From Atopsyche davidsoni (Eukaryota > Arthropoda > Insecta > Trichoptera > Hydrobiosidae): a stretch of DNA of 64,000 bases. The translations under genes were made by a program, and so were the position numbers. The notes under the pieces were generated by a model. It ran no database searches. It had not been told where the DNA came from and saw nothing but the letters and a program-made list of their open reading frames with translations. The stretch lies in NCBI GenBank assembly GCA_022113835.1, contig JAILWY010000027.1:12960501-13024500 (forward strand). Direction: 5' to 3'. Below are positions 36,635 to 49,736 of this stretch, piece by piece; position 1 is the stretch's first letter; each line of letters begins with the position of its first letter.

Positions 36635-39600
36635 GCATGCCGCGCGTCGCGTCACTCTGAAGTGCATATGCATTTGCATTGTTTGCTCCTCTGCTTTAGG
36701 ACAAGTCAAGGACCCCTCGAGCCGGCCTGCCCGGCCGTTGAACTCGCTGACGTGTCCTTTTCCTCGTTTGCGTCAGATAATAAGTAATCGCTGCACCTTT
36801 GCGGGCTATATCATGACATTGCATTTTATTGTCTTAAATTACTCAAGGGGGTAAAAGAACTGCTCCGGTGGAATTATGACGCAAGTGTAAATTTAGTAAC
36901 AATTTGAAATCAGATCATTTCTCCGCAATCTCTTGAGGTAAACTCTCAAAGGTTAAAAAATCGCGAGCTGTTCATTGCCGCTATGAAGCGACTCCCAATT
37001 GCCACTCAAAGCCGAGTGCGAGCCCCGGCCGCGTCAGTCAGCCCCGACCCACGCCGGGCCCGCGGGGTCGGCGCTCGCCGGGCTCGTCTCATTCCATATC
37101 GACCCTGACGTCTAATTTTCTCGTTTAGCAGTCGCAGGTTATGCTTGCTGCGAATCTGTAGATCAGGGCTATGATCTTATTCGGTATTTTAAATCAGTCA
37201 TTCTAGATAAAACACTCACCATACCTGGCCGGAATGGCTCATTTCAATAATCACTAACTGATCCGTCGGTGCTGTAGACTTAACTAGTGCCTCGCTTATT
37301 GTGTCGTATTTTTAGCTTCTCTGGATGACAGTCCCAAAGTGATTCTTCGAATCTGTAGATTTTTCTATATTAAAATGATCTGACCCAATCTTACCTCTTG
37401 CGACCTGGATGTCTCATGATGTCTCAGTCATACATGAATTCTACGAATCTGTAGATTTTTCTAGAATAATAAAATGTGCCAGCTGTGTCTCGACATTTTT
37501 TTGCTATACAAATTCCTCATTGTTACATATTTAATAATTGAAAAATCCCAAATTATTTTACTATAGTAAGCTAGAAATAAAAATGTTTATTCGAAGCGCT
37601 CAACATTAGTAAAAATTCAGATGCACGAATCGCGGATACCATCGCTCCATCGAGGCCAAAACGTGACGCATTTGAATGCAGCCGAACGTTCCAGTCCGGT
37701 GTGGCTTTTGGGATTTCGGTTGATTGGGTGTTGTCTTCGGCGAAATGTAGCAGGAAAACACCTGTACGAAGTTTTGCAGACACATTTATCAAAACGTGCT
37801 CGCGAGTACTGCCGCGATGAAAGTTACCCAGCGTGTCCTTTGAAACTCCTTACAAATCGTACTCTCGTCGCATCCGCGAGGGAGTCCTCGAAATTCTCGC
37901 AGTTAACTCATTGTACCTTGACTGATATAATTTGCTTCCAACCGCGCTGAGTGTCACGTCGGTGTGCCGATTATCACCCGTGCACGGTTTTTTTGTTTCG
38001 CATATTTCGCGTTCACCTGCCGAGTCCTTCCAGGTCGCTAACGAGCGACATTGGCGGCCGGGCGCAGCTCAGCGCTCGGAGGACGCCGAGTGCAGCGGCA
38101 TTTTGCCTTTAAACTTATCGTCCAAAAAGTATTTGTAATTTAACAACGTAAATTTACGTGTAAAAAAGCTTCAGTTGTTACCTTTGAAAATTTCATACTA
38201 TCAATATATTTTTATTAACAAGCCAAAACGCGATTATCAATAAATAAAAAAGTCGTGTCCAATAAAGGGGCAAACTGAAATAGAACTTTTTTCACACTTC
38301 TGACTTGTGCATTTAATCAATAAAATCACAATGTTCCGTTAAGTGTTAATTTGTATGCGATCACAATTAACTTCAATGTTAATAATAATATGAATAAATG
38401 TCCATTCTGATAATTGTTCGGGCGATGGACTTGAACGATGGTTTCCCGTTCCCGTGGCGCCCACGGAGCCGCGATACCGGCACAGCGGCAGCGGGTACTC
38501 GTAAATCACTCGCGGAGTCGCTAATGTCTCCATTGTGCAGAGAATAACTCATTCAATACATAAATTACTCTCGATTCCCATACAATAACGAAACCAACAG
38601 AAAAACACTTCGAATAAAGTATGTTTTACTCGATTCACCTTAGAAGTGTCACCCACGCGCGCGTAAAAGTATCCGTGCGAATCAATCAATCCAATGTCTA
38701 TTTATAGAATATAAGTTGGAATAATGCAGCTCGGTCATTATAATATTTACATTTTAGGAAAGTATCTTTCGGTTTGTGGGGAAAATTAATTTTGAATTCT
38801 CGGGTGCGGTCTCCGGGTGTCCGCCCGCGCGCTCGCCCTGCTCTCTGCAGGGCTTTAAATTGTTCGATTTATTCAATACGGCCCCACCTTCTGTAAGCAG
38901 TTTTGCTTTTTCGTTTCATAGGTTCTTTTCTCTTTCCCCACCAAAGAACCGGGTTCTTTTTTTGGCTGCTCTCCGTGCTTAATGAATGGAGGGGAAAAAA
39001 GACAAGACTGAGAGTTGCACGTTTGGGGCACCGTCCTCTTTGTGCTCAAAATAATTTATTTGTGGTCCGCGTTTATCGCAAGACGGCCATAACTGCTGTC
39101 GTAAAACTGCAGTGACTCCACATAACCCACATAACTCCACGTATTATTAGATTATTGCCAATGTGTTTTTTTTCAATACGCTTATAAAGTGTTGTCGCGA
39201 TTGCGGTATTCATAACATTTGCGAGGCATTTTGTTTACATTTCGCTGCGCTCGGGTGCACTTTATTTCGACCGGATGATCTCGGAGACGGGTATAGCGAG
39301 AGATGGCTCGCAGAATTTCTTCGAATTCCCTTATGAACGCCCACCAGCGCTCGTGAGGCCGTTCCCCTGGCCGCCATCTGCGAATTCCTCAGCCGACTGT
39401 CATGATTCTCTGCAAACGTCGTCCTGTGCTTGTTCCCCCGCTGAGGGAATCGACGACATCGTTACAATTCATTAACACTCCAACTTTAATTTCTGCAAAG
39501 AGACATTTCCCTCGGCAGTGGTCTTATTAGATTAGGCCGACTGCATCTGCCTTTGTTACAAAAAGCAACATTGACTTTTGATAGGAATATAATTAACTTT

Positions 39601-40582
39601 AATTGTCGTAAATTCACTTTTTCTATTGAAAGGTACAAATAACTGAATTTTTGTGGGATATTGTCTTCGTATCGGACTCCGAAGAGAATCGCCGAGAATT
39701 CGAACAAAAATCTAAATCGATCGCCGTTTAAACTCAGGTAGTAATTTGATATTTTTCGGTGCTAGCGAGTCGGCGCTTCCTATCGACGCCCGCGAACCAC
39801 CACCGCGCACAGTGGTGGTGGTTCTGACTCGGCCGGACTGGATGAACGTCGTCAGCACTTTGTCTCGGATAGTGTCTGTCGTTCGTGTCACGCTCGGCGC
39901 CGTAGGAAATTATACTTTCTCCGCTGGTCTCTGATTAACGACACCGGTAAACTGATTATCGATGCGTTCGTACACGTCTCCCGGGTGCCCGGGCCGAGTG
40001 TCCGCCGTCAGGGAAACGATACCTCGCCGGGCGTCCGGCGGTAATGTCTCACTCGGCGGCTCGAATCAACGCCGAAACTAAACCTGCGCATCGAAGCAGA
40101 GTAAAACGCCGCTTCAGTTGTGGGTACTTTATAATTATTGTATTGAATAACGAGTGCGGCAAACTAAGTTTCGAAAGTATAAAAGAAATTTCCATTTCTC
40201 AGTTGTGTTCGGTTGGATATGTTGTGCGGTTTTCTTTAGAAAGTTCATGCATTTATGAACTGTTTCTCTTGTACAAAGTTTATGAATTGATACAAATTTA
40301 TTCCCCCGTTTGATTTTTTACGCGCGTTCGTGCACGGCGAGGCGCGACTTCAGGCGCGACGCTGCGAGAGCCGATTTCCAACCGCTGACTCTTCCAGCTG
40401 CACCGCACCTCGTCATCCCGGACTCCCGAGAGTTCTCTAGGCGGCGCACACCGCGGAGCGACAATGTACAAACACCGTTACAAATCAAAACACAGACGAT
40501 CTCAACTGAACTGCTGATAACTGATATCAATGGAAAATCCCGTTTATGAAAACCGTGTGACTCATAAATGTATTTAAATATT
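36635..40582. other. Non-coding stretch without recognised gene
   Basis: I see no supportable gene. GC patches near 36,990-37,090, 38,000-38,110, 38,800-38,850, 39,260-39,450 and 39,780-40,070 carry only short, overlapping frames without domains. It could be upstream flank or a 5' intron of the gene that begins at 41.5 kb. Confidence 0.45.
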
Positions 40583-40720
40583 CAATATTTTTGATAGAGT
40601 ACTACTTATCTTGAGTGATCTTTCCACATATTAATATATATAGATTTTTATTGGTGACCGGTTTTGCCAACCTTTCGCGTTGGCGTTGTCAAACTGAGTC
40701 TAAACTCGGTTTGATAATGA
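40583..40720 (+). repeat. Dispersed fold-back repeat family, divergent copy
   Basis: The head CAATATTTTTGATAGAGTAC and the core TTATTGGTGACCGGTTTTGC match the copy at 14.4 kb. A following stretch, GTTGGCGTTGTCAAACTGAG to CGGTTTGATAATG, matches the hairpin centre of the 44.4-kb copy. The right terminal arm is missing or too diverged to recognise. Confidence 0.65.
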
Positions 40721-40801
40721 AAATTTATTTAAAGCATAAACATGTTGTCGACTATGTACGTCATCTCAGCGTATAAATTTTAAATAAAATTATTTGTACC
40801 C

Positions 40802-40857
40802 GAGAAGTCTCAAATTTGTGGATCGTTATATAACGACCCACAAATTTGGGACTTCTC
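40802..40857. repeat. 56-bp near-perfect palindrome
   Basis: Two 28-bp arms meet at a central TTATATAA with no spacer. They differ at only two positions (T/C at 40,810 and A/G at 40,821 relative to the opposite arm). GAGAAGTC is at each outer end. It lies 80 bp after the diverged fold-back copy and could be a separate short fold-back element. Confidence 0.9.
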
Positions 40858-41481
40858 TTTTTCTTGTTTATATAAACTAGATTTTCCACGTTAAATAAAA
40901 TGTATGAAAATAGTAAAAAAGTTTATTGTTCTCTTGTATGAAAAAGTGCGTCATCAGCTAGTACAGAACAACTCGAATAAAGCCGGCGAGGAATGACAAA
41001 ACGTCTGTAAAGAACAAAAGCTCAGTGTGGTTTTGATCTGGCGATGCTATCTTCGACACCCCACCTCGAAGCGCACAAAAAGCTCGCCAGTGTAAACTTT
41101 TACTTTTAAATGCAGTCCCGGCCTCCCCGCGCGGCCAGTCTGCGCCCGCCCGCCCGCGCCGACACTCGCGACGGTGGACATCGACTCTGGCCTCGACAGG
41201 GTAGTGCAGTGCTATCGACAGTGTTTTTCTGCAACGCGCGTTCACTTCGAGTGCAGTATTGTTATATTCCGAATACTTTGCGGCGCTCTCTTAAGGGATA
41301 TCGTGTGATATTTCTCCAGAGAGCTGTAATCCGAGGTACCCTGACGCTGAAATTGTATTCTCGCGTTCTCTCGTTTCAGATCGATCCCTCGCTCATTCGG
41401 GGAGTGATAATAATTTTCCTCGAAATTTAACCGCAAAATACGCAACACTCGGTGCCCGATCCGCCGTGAGAAGTCGTTAAA

Positions 41482-41496
41482 ATGGTATTCTTTTAG
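41482..41496 (+). other. Four-codon upstream ORF
   Basis: An ATG with the sequence ATGGTATTCTTTTAG encodes Met-Val-Phe-Phe-stop, 55 nt before the proposed start at 41,552. It matters only if transcription starts upstream of 41,482. The same TTCTTTTAG could instead be a splice acceptor for the exon. Confidence 0.3.
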
Positions 41497-41551
41497 ACTC
41501 GACGGTGATTTGAAAACTTCATCCTCCAAAAGTCGGAAATATCTCGACACG

Positions 41552-42404
41552 ATGGTGACTTCCCGCATCCCCGCGTACTCGGTGAACCCGGAGTTCAACC
41601 GCGAGTTCCGCAGCTTCCGCGCTCCCCGGACGTCGCACGTCGTGCCCGTGCACGAGTTCTCGCGCATCAGCCTGCAGGAGCGCCGGGCCGCCCTCCGCGC
41701 CGCCTTCGCCCGCGACTGCCGGCCCGCCCCCGCCGTGCCGCCCCGCCTGCACGGGGACTCGCTCCGGGAGCGCCGCGCCGCCCTCCAGGCCGCCTTCCGG
41801 CGCAACGCCGACGGCCCTCCGAGCACCCCGCCGCCCGACCGAGAGGAGCCCGCGCAGCAGTACAACCCCTTCCGCGGGGACAAGGTCTCCGCCAGGGGGA
41901 ACGCCCCCGTCGAGACCGGGGGGGGCGGCTTCCCGGACTGCAAGAAGTATCCCGGGATAGAGACCATCGCGGAGAGATCCTTCGTCGACGCCAAAGTCGA
42001 GAAGAAGCTGCCGCGGTTCGACCGCCGGGTGATCGTCGCCGCGGAGTCCCTGACGGACGTCAGGTCCGATCTCAGAAGGGCTCCCGGCAGAAGGACGAAA
42101 CCGTCCAACGAGTGCAGACTCTTCTCCGGAGCCGAGTCGCTCACCGACATCCGCACCGAGTCGAGGAAGCCGGAGATCGCGGGGGCGGGGCGGCGCGGCG
42201 CGCGCGTGCTGGCCACGGAGGAGCCCCGCGCGTCCCCCGACAGCGGAGTGGCGCTGGGCGACTCGCCGCCGGAGCGCGCGCGGCCCTCGGACCTGCCGGC
42301 CATGTACCTGTCGCTGGCCTCGTGGACGCCCAAGTCCGCCGCCTTCCGCCGCCGCCTGCAGGAGCACGAGTGGAGCCTGGAGTACGTCCTCGCCGCCTTG
42401 AACC
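41552..42404 (+). CDS. Probable first coding exon of an unrecognised protein (about 284 codons)
   Basis: The exon reads MVTSRIPAYS at its start. The ATG at 41,552 is the first in frame after a TAA at 41,411. Third codon positions are overwhelmingly G or C, unlike the flanks, and composition switches back to AT-rich after about 42,405, where a donor-like ACC|GTAACC stands. An alternative donor is CTGGA|GTACGT at 42,382. I do not recognise the family. It has two pairs of internal repeats: SLQERRAALRAAF (residues 40-52) with SLRERRAALQAAF (70-82), and ESLTDVR (165-171) with ESLTDIR (195-201). Each pair is exactly 30 residues apart. The sequence is rich in Arg, Pro and Ala, probably disordered with short helices. 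It ends near a more conserved-looking segment, MYLSLASWTPKSAAF. The long antisense frames are shadows. Downstream exons probably include those at 49.7 kb and beyond. Confidence 0.75.
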
Positions 42405-44376
42405 GTAACCCTTCTCCTTGCATGCTTTTCAGATCTCGCCCGGTGGAACTCGGAGCTCTTCGAATCTTTTTCGGTCCCTTCGGAATGCTTATTTTCAGAT
42501 ATGTCAGCACAATGATCCCTCAAAGTGCATCGCTTTTGCTTCATCCGAACCTCCAAATTATCAACCTTAAACAGTAAAAAAATATATTTAATCACCGATT
42601 TTTGCTACTTTTATTCGAATTGATTTAAAAAATATTGAACTATGCGAGTCAATTTTAATATAAATATGGAAATTATTTTTTTCACTGGCAATTTGCAGCT
42701 TTCTCGCTAATCGAATCTCAAATATACGAAACCGGCAATCCGATAAAGATCCAATCGACGACTCGTTTGGCTTTCATCGATGCGTTTTGAACTGCGGTCT
42801 GTGTACAATATTGAGTCATTATTGCCCATACGATACAAATATTCGCCATGTGTTGATTGCCCCGTTAAATGTTTCATTCTTAAATCCACTGAACGGGGAG
42901 TAACCGGTGCTGATTTCAAACGTAACATTTTTTGCATACGGATTAAAACGAATCGATCTTGGCTCCGAATTACCTCTAGTCCCCTCGCGTGCTTCGGGCA
43001 GCTTACTTATTTTAATCATAATTCAATCTTCGGTCCTGCCTCGTCGCTCCGAGTCCGATGTGAAACCCGACAAACTCTAATATAATATATCCGAGCACAG
43101 GCGGTGCGCTCGATAATTAGAGACGCAGTGAGAACACTCCACTCCGCCAGTGTGTCCGCGTAACTGTGGGCGTAGCGAGCCACATCAAATTTAATATCTA
43201 TTGCGGCCGAAACATTCGTGAATATTTGTACGTCGGTACCATCCGTATTGGGCTCTTTCTCTTTTAATTGCGTAATATTTATACTAATGATAGATATTTG
43301 ATTTCATTAATTGCAGTATAACAGATTTCATTATAATTTCAGCTATTTGTTTTGGCTGGGTCTCTAGGGTAAAATATTGAGAAAAACGCTATCTGTGGAT
43401 GTCGTATGCAAGGTGAGTCGCCGGTTTGCGTCTCTGCTACTTTTAAATAAACTTTGCGGTTTCGTGGCTTCGTAAGTTGGATACGCTACTTTTAATAGCC
43501 TGGTGCATCTGATTCAGACTTGAATGCACATTCAAACGGAATTCTTGCCAATTCATATCTGTACGTATTGAATTTTTAATTTGTTGAAAATAATAAAAAT
43601 GGATTATAGATAATACATAGGGTACAGTAAATTTTATCGAAAAACAGTTATTTAATCGGTATGTTTGCACAGCGCAATCAATTTACGTTGTAATCAGGCA
43701 AAAGGCGTCCCGGCGCGGGCGGCGTCATCGTGGCCATCCTCGTGACCATCCTCGCTCCGTGGTGCTCGATCTTAAACTGGCTTAGGAAAACTCTTGCGAA
43801 AAGCGAAATCGTCGTATTTTAACATCGTTACGTGCGTGCTATTCATGCGTGCGATTAATAACACATTCTTTGTGAATGATTGTTTTTTTTTAAATTTATT
43901 GTATGTAAATTTGAATTTATCGGTTTCCACCAAGTTGTTATAACTTAACACTGAGATTTGAATATGACTCAGCGTCGCGAAAACTTGACGTTATTACCTT
44001 ATTAAGGCGCGTACCGGAGACCGCTTGAAGCTCGTCGGTTGTAATTACTTTTCATGTTATATTTATTTATTTTTACTTATCTATAATTAGTTATGGAGAT
44101 CGTTAGAGCTAATTTATCTTGGTTTTGAATTCAATATTTTTAAAATAATAATTGTGATTCAAACGGCACTAGGTATCAATATTTCATTTATTAATATTTT
44201 TTGTTGCTTTAAATAAGTCTCGTCGTAAAAAAAGTTTGTTTTTTGAGATCTTTTTTCTATCGCTTTAACTATCAAAAAAATATATATTTATATTAGTCAC
44301 TTTACGCATGCTGATTTGTTTAAATTTTAGAATTGTTACAGAATAATTATAAATTAATCTGACTACTTTCGATAAT
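42405..44376. other. Probable intron sequence
   Basis: AT-rich DNA follows the probable donor near 42,405. No further exon is evident. It is assigned as intron by inference from the flanking coding signal. Confidence 0.4.
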
Positions 44377-44585
44377 CAATATTTTTGACAGAGAGTACTT
44401 CGTGGAATTTCATTTTAATATTTTAAATAGAATAAAATGATCCATGATGAATTGACCTTTCACGTTAGCACTATCACACTTAGTTTGATAATGCCAACGT
44501 GAAATATTGGCGAAACCGGTCACTAATAAGAATTAACATGTGTAAAAATCACTCGAGTATTTTATTCTATTTAAAGTAAAGTAAT
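44377..44585 (+). repeat. Dispersed fold-back repeat family, second nearly complete copy
   Basis: The left end CAATATTTTTGACAGAGAGT is identical to the 14.4-kb copy, and CATTTTAATATTTTAAATAG follows. The right end mirrors it (GAGTATTTTATTCTATTTAA). The core appears here in the opposite orientation (GGCGAAACCGGTCACTAATAA) and is preceded by a small hairpin, CACGTTAGCACTATCA with TTTGATAATGCCAACGTG. The core has therefore flipped relative to the ends compared with the 14.4-kb copy. Confidence 0.75.
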
Positions 44586-47500
44586 CTATTTTTATTTATT
44601 ATATTTAAAATATGACAACTTTCAAACAACTTCAACATGTTTTTCTATAGAACTAAAACTGCTCAATATTTTATTGATTATTATTATTTAAGGAAATATT
44701 GTAACTTTTTATGAAAACGCTTAAATAATCATATTTCGTCTACAATACTTGTTTTGTGCTTATTGATGTTTTTTCATGTTTCCAACCACAGAAAGAATAA
44801 ACTTTTCTGTGATAAATTTCCACGAGTATATCACAGTCCAGTTGGTATGTTGGGGTCAGTTTTGCGGTCCATCATATTCGACGCTGTTTCTGGTCAAGAT
44901 TTCGTTTTTTGTTAGTTTTTCCGACTTGAAATACTTTGACTGCTCGTAATTGGTTTAACATTCACTAAATGCTAATTACATTTAATTTTTCAACATGGCG
45001 AAAAAAATGTATGCTTATTACTTTTCGACGTCTACTGCGCTCCTAAGTAGATTATTCAATCCTCGTTTCGACCAGTTGCTATAACTTGTTACGAGCGCGC
45101 AGAAGCCGCGAGCAGCCGGCCCGTCGCGCTCGCTGCTGACGGACCCTCACTCGGCGAGCCATTCCGTAGATAATGGAAGCAACTCTCACATTGCAATCAA
45201 TCTCGCGACTATCTTCATAAGTAATTAACTTCCAAATTAGTACGATTCAGTTTGTATCTGACGACGACGACGAGTAGCGAGATTTGATTAGCAGTCGTAT
45301 AGATGCGTGCGTGTCAGATTAATTAAATCAACACGCTCTTAGTCAATCGATATATCTGCCCAGACAAAATTCCTATATCATACACATTTGTTTTATTAAT
45401 TGAAAATTAATGATATCGTTAAAAACCAATTAAAAGGTTTTAGATGACAAAAAATAACATTTAGTTCGAAACACTGGACAGGGAAATTAGATCAAATGCC
45501 ACACAATAATCAACTTAACACTTAAAAATACTTTCAAATAATTTGATGACGATGGATATTATGGAAGTTAAGAAATTTATTTGAACTTACATTATTAATT
45601 TCACATCGAATCGTTGCATTCTGTCACATTAACATTTGAGTGCTCCGCTCATGGGTTAATTACGGTGCGATCGAGTCACTTCCCCTTTCCGCCCCCAAAT
45701 GTCCGGCTTCCGCTCCACGGGACACCCTCAACGAAAGATTTGGTCTTTGCGTAGAATTAAGCATACGTTTATCGCTACACCAAGACACGGCGTGCATTCA
45801 TAATTTATGTAATTACTTGTAATAAGTATCAATCATTTTAAAAACTACCGCAAGTTATTCCAGTTGCAATTTGCAATATCGGACATAAAAATTGCTGCCA
45901 TTAAAAGTGATGGCTAAAAGTAATTGAAACACCGTAAGTGTGCCTACTTTTGAGAACGATTACAATTTCACTTTTGAAATAATTGACTATCATTTGGCAC
46001 GTAATGATCGTTCTAGTGGGGGTTATTGACAAATCCGCCAGAGAAATTCCTTCGTCACAACTGCCGAATGCGCTGAACCTTTTCCTCGAAATCTGAGGCA
46101 AGCGCTGCCGCCTCCGAGAATCGCTGTGCATGCAGTTCTGAGATTGACCGGTCTGAACGATTCGCTGTTTCTTCGAATGCGGAGCCAATCGCTTAATTTC
46201 ATACTATTGTCAATAAGATTGACAAACTTTAGATTCGTTAAATTATGGCAATAACCGACTATCTGCAAAAACTTTTTTTTTGCCAATTGAACTATGGTTC
46301 ATGTTGGCTATTGATTTTCTGTCAAAAGGCATCTAGTTCCCCTCGAATGCCGCTTTCCCCGAACATCTCGTTCTGAGCCCGAGCTCTTCCATTGTCCTTA
46401 AGTTTTCTAGGGCCCCTTGATCGTCCTCGCGGTGTGATTTACCTTACTTCATCTGATACAATTCAAACTTTATATATTCAGTACCAAAGTCATAAAATTA
46501 CGTAGTATTAGCCAATAAGAAAACTACGAGTCCCTTTCGAAGTGCAAAAATGATATTTTTTATCAGTTCAAATTATATAAATTAATTTTTGGAATTTAAA
46601 GCTTAAAATATAAATAAATATTATTTAATATATTTTTTTGGTGATTCCCGGTCATTCTTTGATATTTTCATTTAAAAAATTTCGTTTTCATCTGATGCAT
46701 TAAATTGATTTTCTTATCTATTGTATAACAAAAACCAAATGTTAAATTATGCATACAAAATTGAATCAGTGACCGCCCGCGCAATACCTACTACGTAATG
46801 TAACGGTAAAAGTGAAATTATAAAATTTAAAAACAAAATTCATTTGAATTCTAATACGTTTTTTGAGAGCCTATTAATTGTAATATTTAACATTTTTCGG
46901 TATCGGCATCTTTGGTAAAATTCATTATTTTTTCCTCCTACATTCTGCGACATTTCGTTCGGACATAAACTGAGTTAATAAAAATATTTACAAGCTTATA
47001 TTGCGTATCGACATACCTATGATGACAATCTATTCTTGGAAAAATCATTCATCGTTATAAATGTGATGATTAAGTTTTTTTTTTTAAATTTTACCCAAAG
47101 CTGATCTTGACAATTGATTTTAGCATATTATACTTAAAATAAAAATTAACTCAATTACGAATATCAAATCTAAAAAATATCTTCTTAATAAATAAATCTT
47201 ATTTCATTAACAAGAAAAAATATTTTCTGCCGAATGCGAAGCTTATGTGTAATTTCACTCGGGACAGTGCTGATGAAAAAAACAAGTCACTGCGATTTGA
47301 ATGCAGATCACACGAATTCAGATCGTACACGAACGAGGGCCGATCGCCCTGGCCGCCGGCACGACACTTGGAACTTTTTTCGTCAATTGGAAGATAAGTG
47401 TACTGATGATTTCGCTGTCGCCGCGAACAATTTCGCACGGCCGCGACTCGAAGCCAATTGTTGGCAATTCAATTCCACAGAATCGCATCGAGAGTCGCGC

Positions 47501-47910
47501 TCGTCCCGCGCCGCGCGTGCCACCGCGATAACGGCGGCGACTATTCCCGCTTAGGGATGAGCCAACTCGGTCCAGCTCGACAGCCGACTCGATTCGAATA
47601 AAACATTCAAGTTATTGATTTTCTACACTTCAGTCGAATGCTACTTAATTTCTCCTGGAACGTTGTGTTAGCAAAAGCTATATTTCGGCGGATCGTTGTT
47701 TTTAGCTACCTCTGTACTCCATACCGTATTTTTAATTATTTGGATCGATTATTCCAATTTCAAAATTCTACTTCGAATATCCGATCATTCCATTTTTTCA
47801 ACCCAAGTTTTGTTTGATAAATAGCCGCGATAGCTTTCGTTCGCTTATTGAAATATCGGACCCGCCCGCGATCGTCAGGCCGATCCGGCGTCTCCTCCCC
47901 GCGCGGCCCC
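44586..47910. other. Probable intron or intergenic stretch
   Basis: Mostly AT-rich with no supportable exon. Short frames around 45,640-45,820, 46,020-46,290 and 47,230-47,550 have no domain and unconvincing splice context. Confidence 0.4.
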
Positions 47911-47980
47911 GCAGGCGGCAGTACCGCAGGCGGCAGTACCGCAGGCGGCAGTACCGCAGGCGGCAGTTCCGCAGGCGGCG
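47911..47980. repeat. 15-bp minisatellite (GCAGGCGGCAGTACC)n
   Basis: Four units are present, the last with GTTCC, followed by a partial unit. A plus-strand frame reads (Ala-Gly-Gly-Ser-Thr)n. Because 15 is a multiple of three, a coding origin is possible. No clear splice acceptor precedes it, however, and the frame stops at 48,064-48,066. Confidence 0.9.
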
Positions 47981-48024
47981 TCACGTGCGTCGGGCGCCCG
48001 CCGGGCCGCGCGGACCGAAATAAG

Positions 48025-48053
48025 CCACCGCCACCGCCACCGCCACCGCCGCC
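48025..48053. repeat. Short (CCACCG)n tract
   Basis: About five hexamers, the same motif as at 24.24 kb. It lies in the same GC patch as the 15-bp array just upstream and reads poly-Pro in one plus-strand frame. Confidence 0.85.
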
Positions 48054-49736
48054 TCAGGCTCACTAACCCGCGCAACACCTCCCGCCAGTGCAGTCGGCCC
48101 GCGCGGCCCCTCCGGCCTACATGTTGCACGCGTCGAGTTTCTGCTTGCGTTTAAAAGTGAATTTGTTCATGTAACCTTGTCATTGGGTTTTTTTTTAAGT
48201 TTTACCGGTTATTGATCGGAAGACGTCAATCTCAGCTGATTTTGTTTATAAGTGATTTCAAATTCACGGTCGTCGGTATTGCTAAATTGTAATGCAATGC
48301 GTTGTTTTTTTTATTATCTTGCAACACATCCGCGGACTGCCGAGGCTCCTCGGCGCCGGCTCGGCCGGACGTGCGCGGACATCGCCGACAGAATACCGCC
48401 AAAAGCCTGGCGATATGCGGCAACGCTTGCCACTTTATCGATCCGCACAATAGCGTCACTCCCGGCTGATGCTATTTCAATTCGTGTTTATGTAATTTAA
48501 GTTCACGGTCACGCGGTTAGCTCGTATCGTGCAATACATATTTGAGGACCGATACGATCTATCATCGCGATGAAAGTACCGCGAGAGTCGACTCGGTGCG
48601 TTACATTTCTCGTTTGGAAAGATCCGCGAGAACGCAAACTCGGTCAATATTTGCCATCCGCGGGGCAGCGCCGCCTCTCGCTGACACTGCTCCGAAATCA
48701 TTCGCGCTATCGGAGAAGCCGGAGTTCCCGCGCGGCGTTATCTCAGTCTTCCTCGCTTCATCGGGCGTGGGAATTTTGACCTCTCCGTACAGTTTGAAAA
48801 TAATATCTAGAATTCGATGTCGCCGATTGTCGACCCGCTCGGCTGGAGTGTCGATCGCCGCCTCTCAAACTCGTATCTTCCCGCTTCGGTGTTATTATTT
48901 ATTATTTTTTTATTAACACCGGCAGTCCTTTCCCCGAAGAGCGGTCGAACCGAGAAAAACGGTGACTCAGAATTTTACCTGGGGTTTTATTATTTTAAGT
49001 TCTTTGAAATCCCGTCCATTATTTTATGCTAGTTGATTTCATTACTACCCACGATGACGTTGCTGAAAACTTTGTTAGCGTTTTACTGATGTGTATCTTT
49101 TAACCTCGATTACTGCTTATGAAACCTCACATAACGCTTCCTATATTGATAACGGTATGCACGTTTGGCTCGAGACATCAGTTCTGACTGAATATTATTA
49201 TTAATAAACCTCAGTTATGTAACATTTCATAATTCATTATTATTCATAAATATATTTTTAATACTTCTGCAGTCTCGCCCTAACCTGGAGCCGAAGATAT
49301 AAGGAAAAATATCTCTCGATATAGGTGAGCTCCCTAGGGTTTTATTCAATTCAGAAGTTGCAGTTTTCAAGGAAATAATATCAATTCAACTGAAGCGGGT
49401 GTTTTTGCATAACCATATTTTCTCATCGTCGGGGACCGGCCACGCCGCCTCGCACCCGGAGTACTTCCACCGCACCGAAGTGACGCGTTTCACAGAAATC
49501 TGGATTATATATACACAAAGCTCATAATTATTTTTCAACGATGATTCTCCGCGCGTTTTGTGCTAAATTGTAAATTGAATTATATATTTTATCGATAGAG
49601 ATACCGGCAGACTCTATGCAAACGAATTTTCAATTCCATCAAAACCTATTTCATTTGATTATCGAGCCCAGAAATACTCGAAGTTAATTTGTGACCACGA
49701 CTCCCGACCGTTAATTTGAAATCACCCGTGTTGTAG
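48054..49736. other. Probable intron sequence
   Basis: I see no supportable exon. A GC-richer segment near 48,320-48,880 holds overlapping short frames without domains. Confidence 0.4.

Noticed and set aside
5447..36677. Six ATGCAAAT octamers (5,447; 9,576; 22,102 minus; 26,101; 31,952; near 36,670 minus)
   Set aside because: A few are expected by chance in 64 kb of AT-rich DNA on two strands, and they do not cluster.
36317..36854. ORFs that read Ala-Leu-Pro or Ala-Gly-Arg repeats
   Set aside because: These are artefacts of the nonamer minisatellite, whose unit length keeps all frames open.
38339..38533. Minus-strand GTTCAAGTCC near 38,430 as a possible tRNA B-box
   Set aside because: The upstream sequence does not form a D-arm or A-box, and no cloverleaf was found.
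41242..42595. Minus-strand ORFs of 422 and 358 codons opposite the first exon
   Set aside because: They mirror the G/C-biased third positions of the plus-strand exon. The plus frame has the better codon pattern and a start after an in-frame stop.
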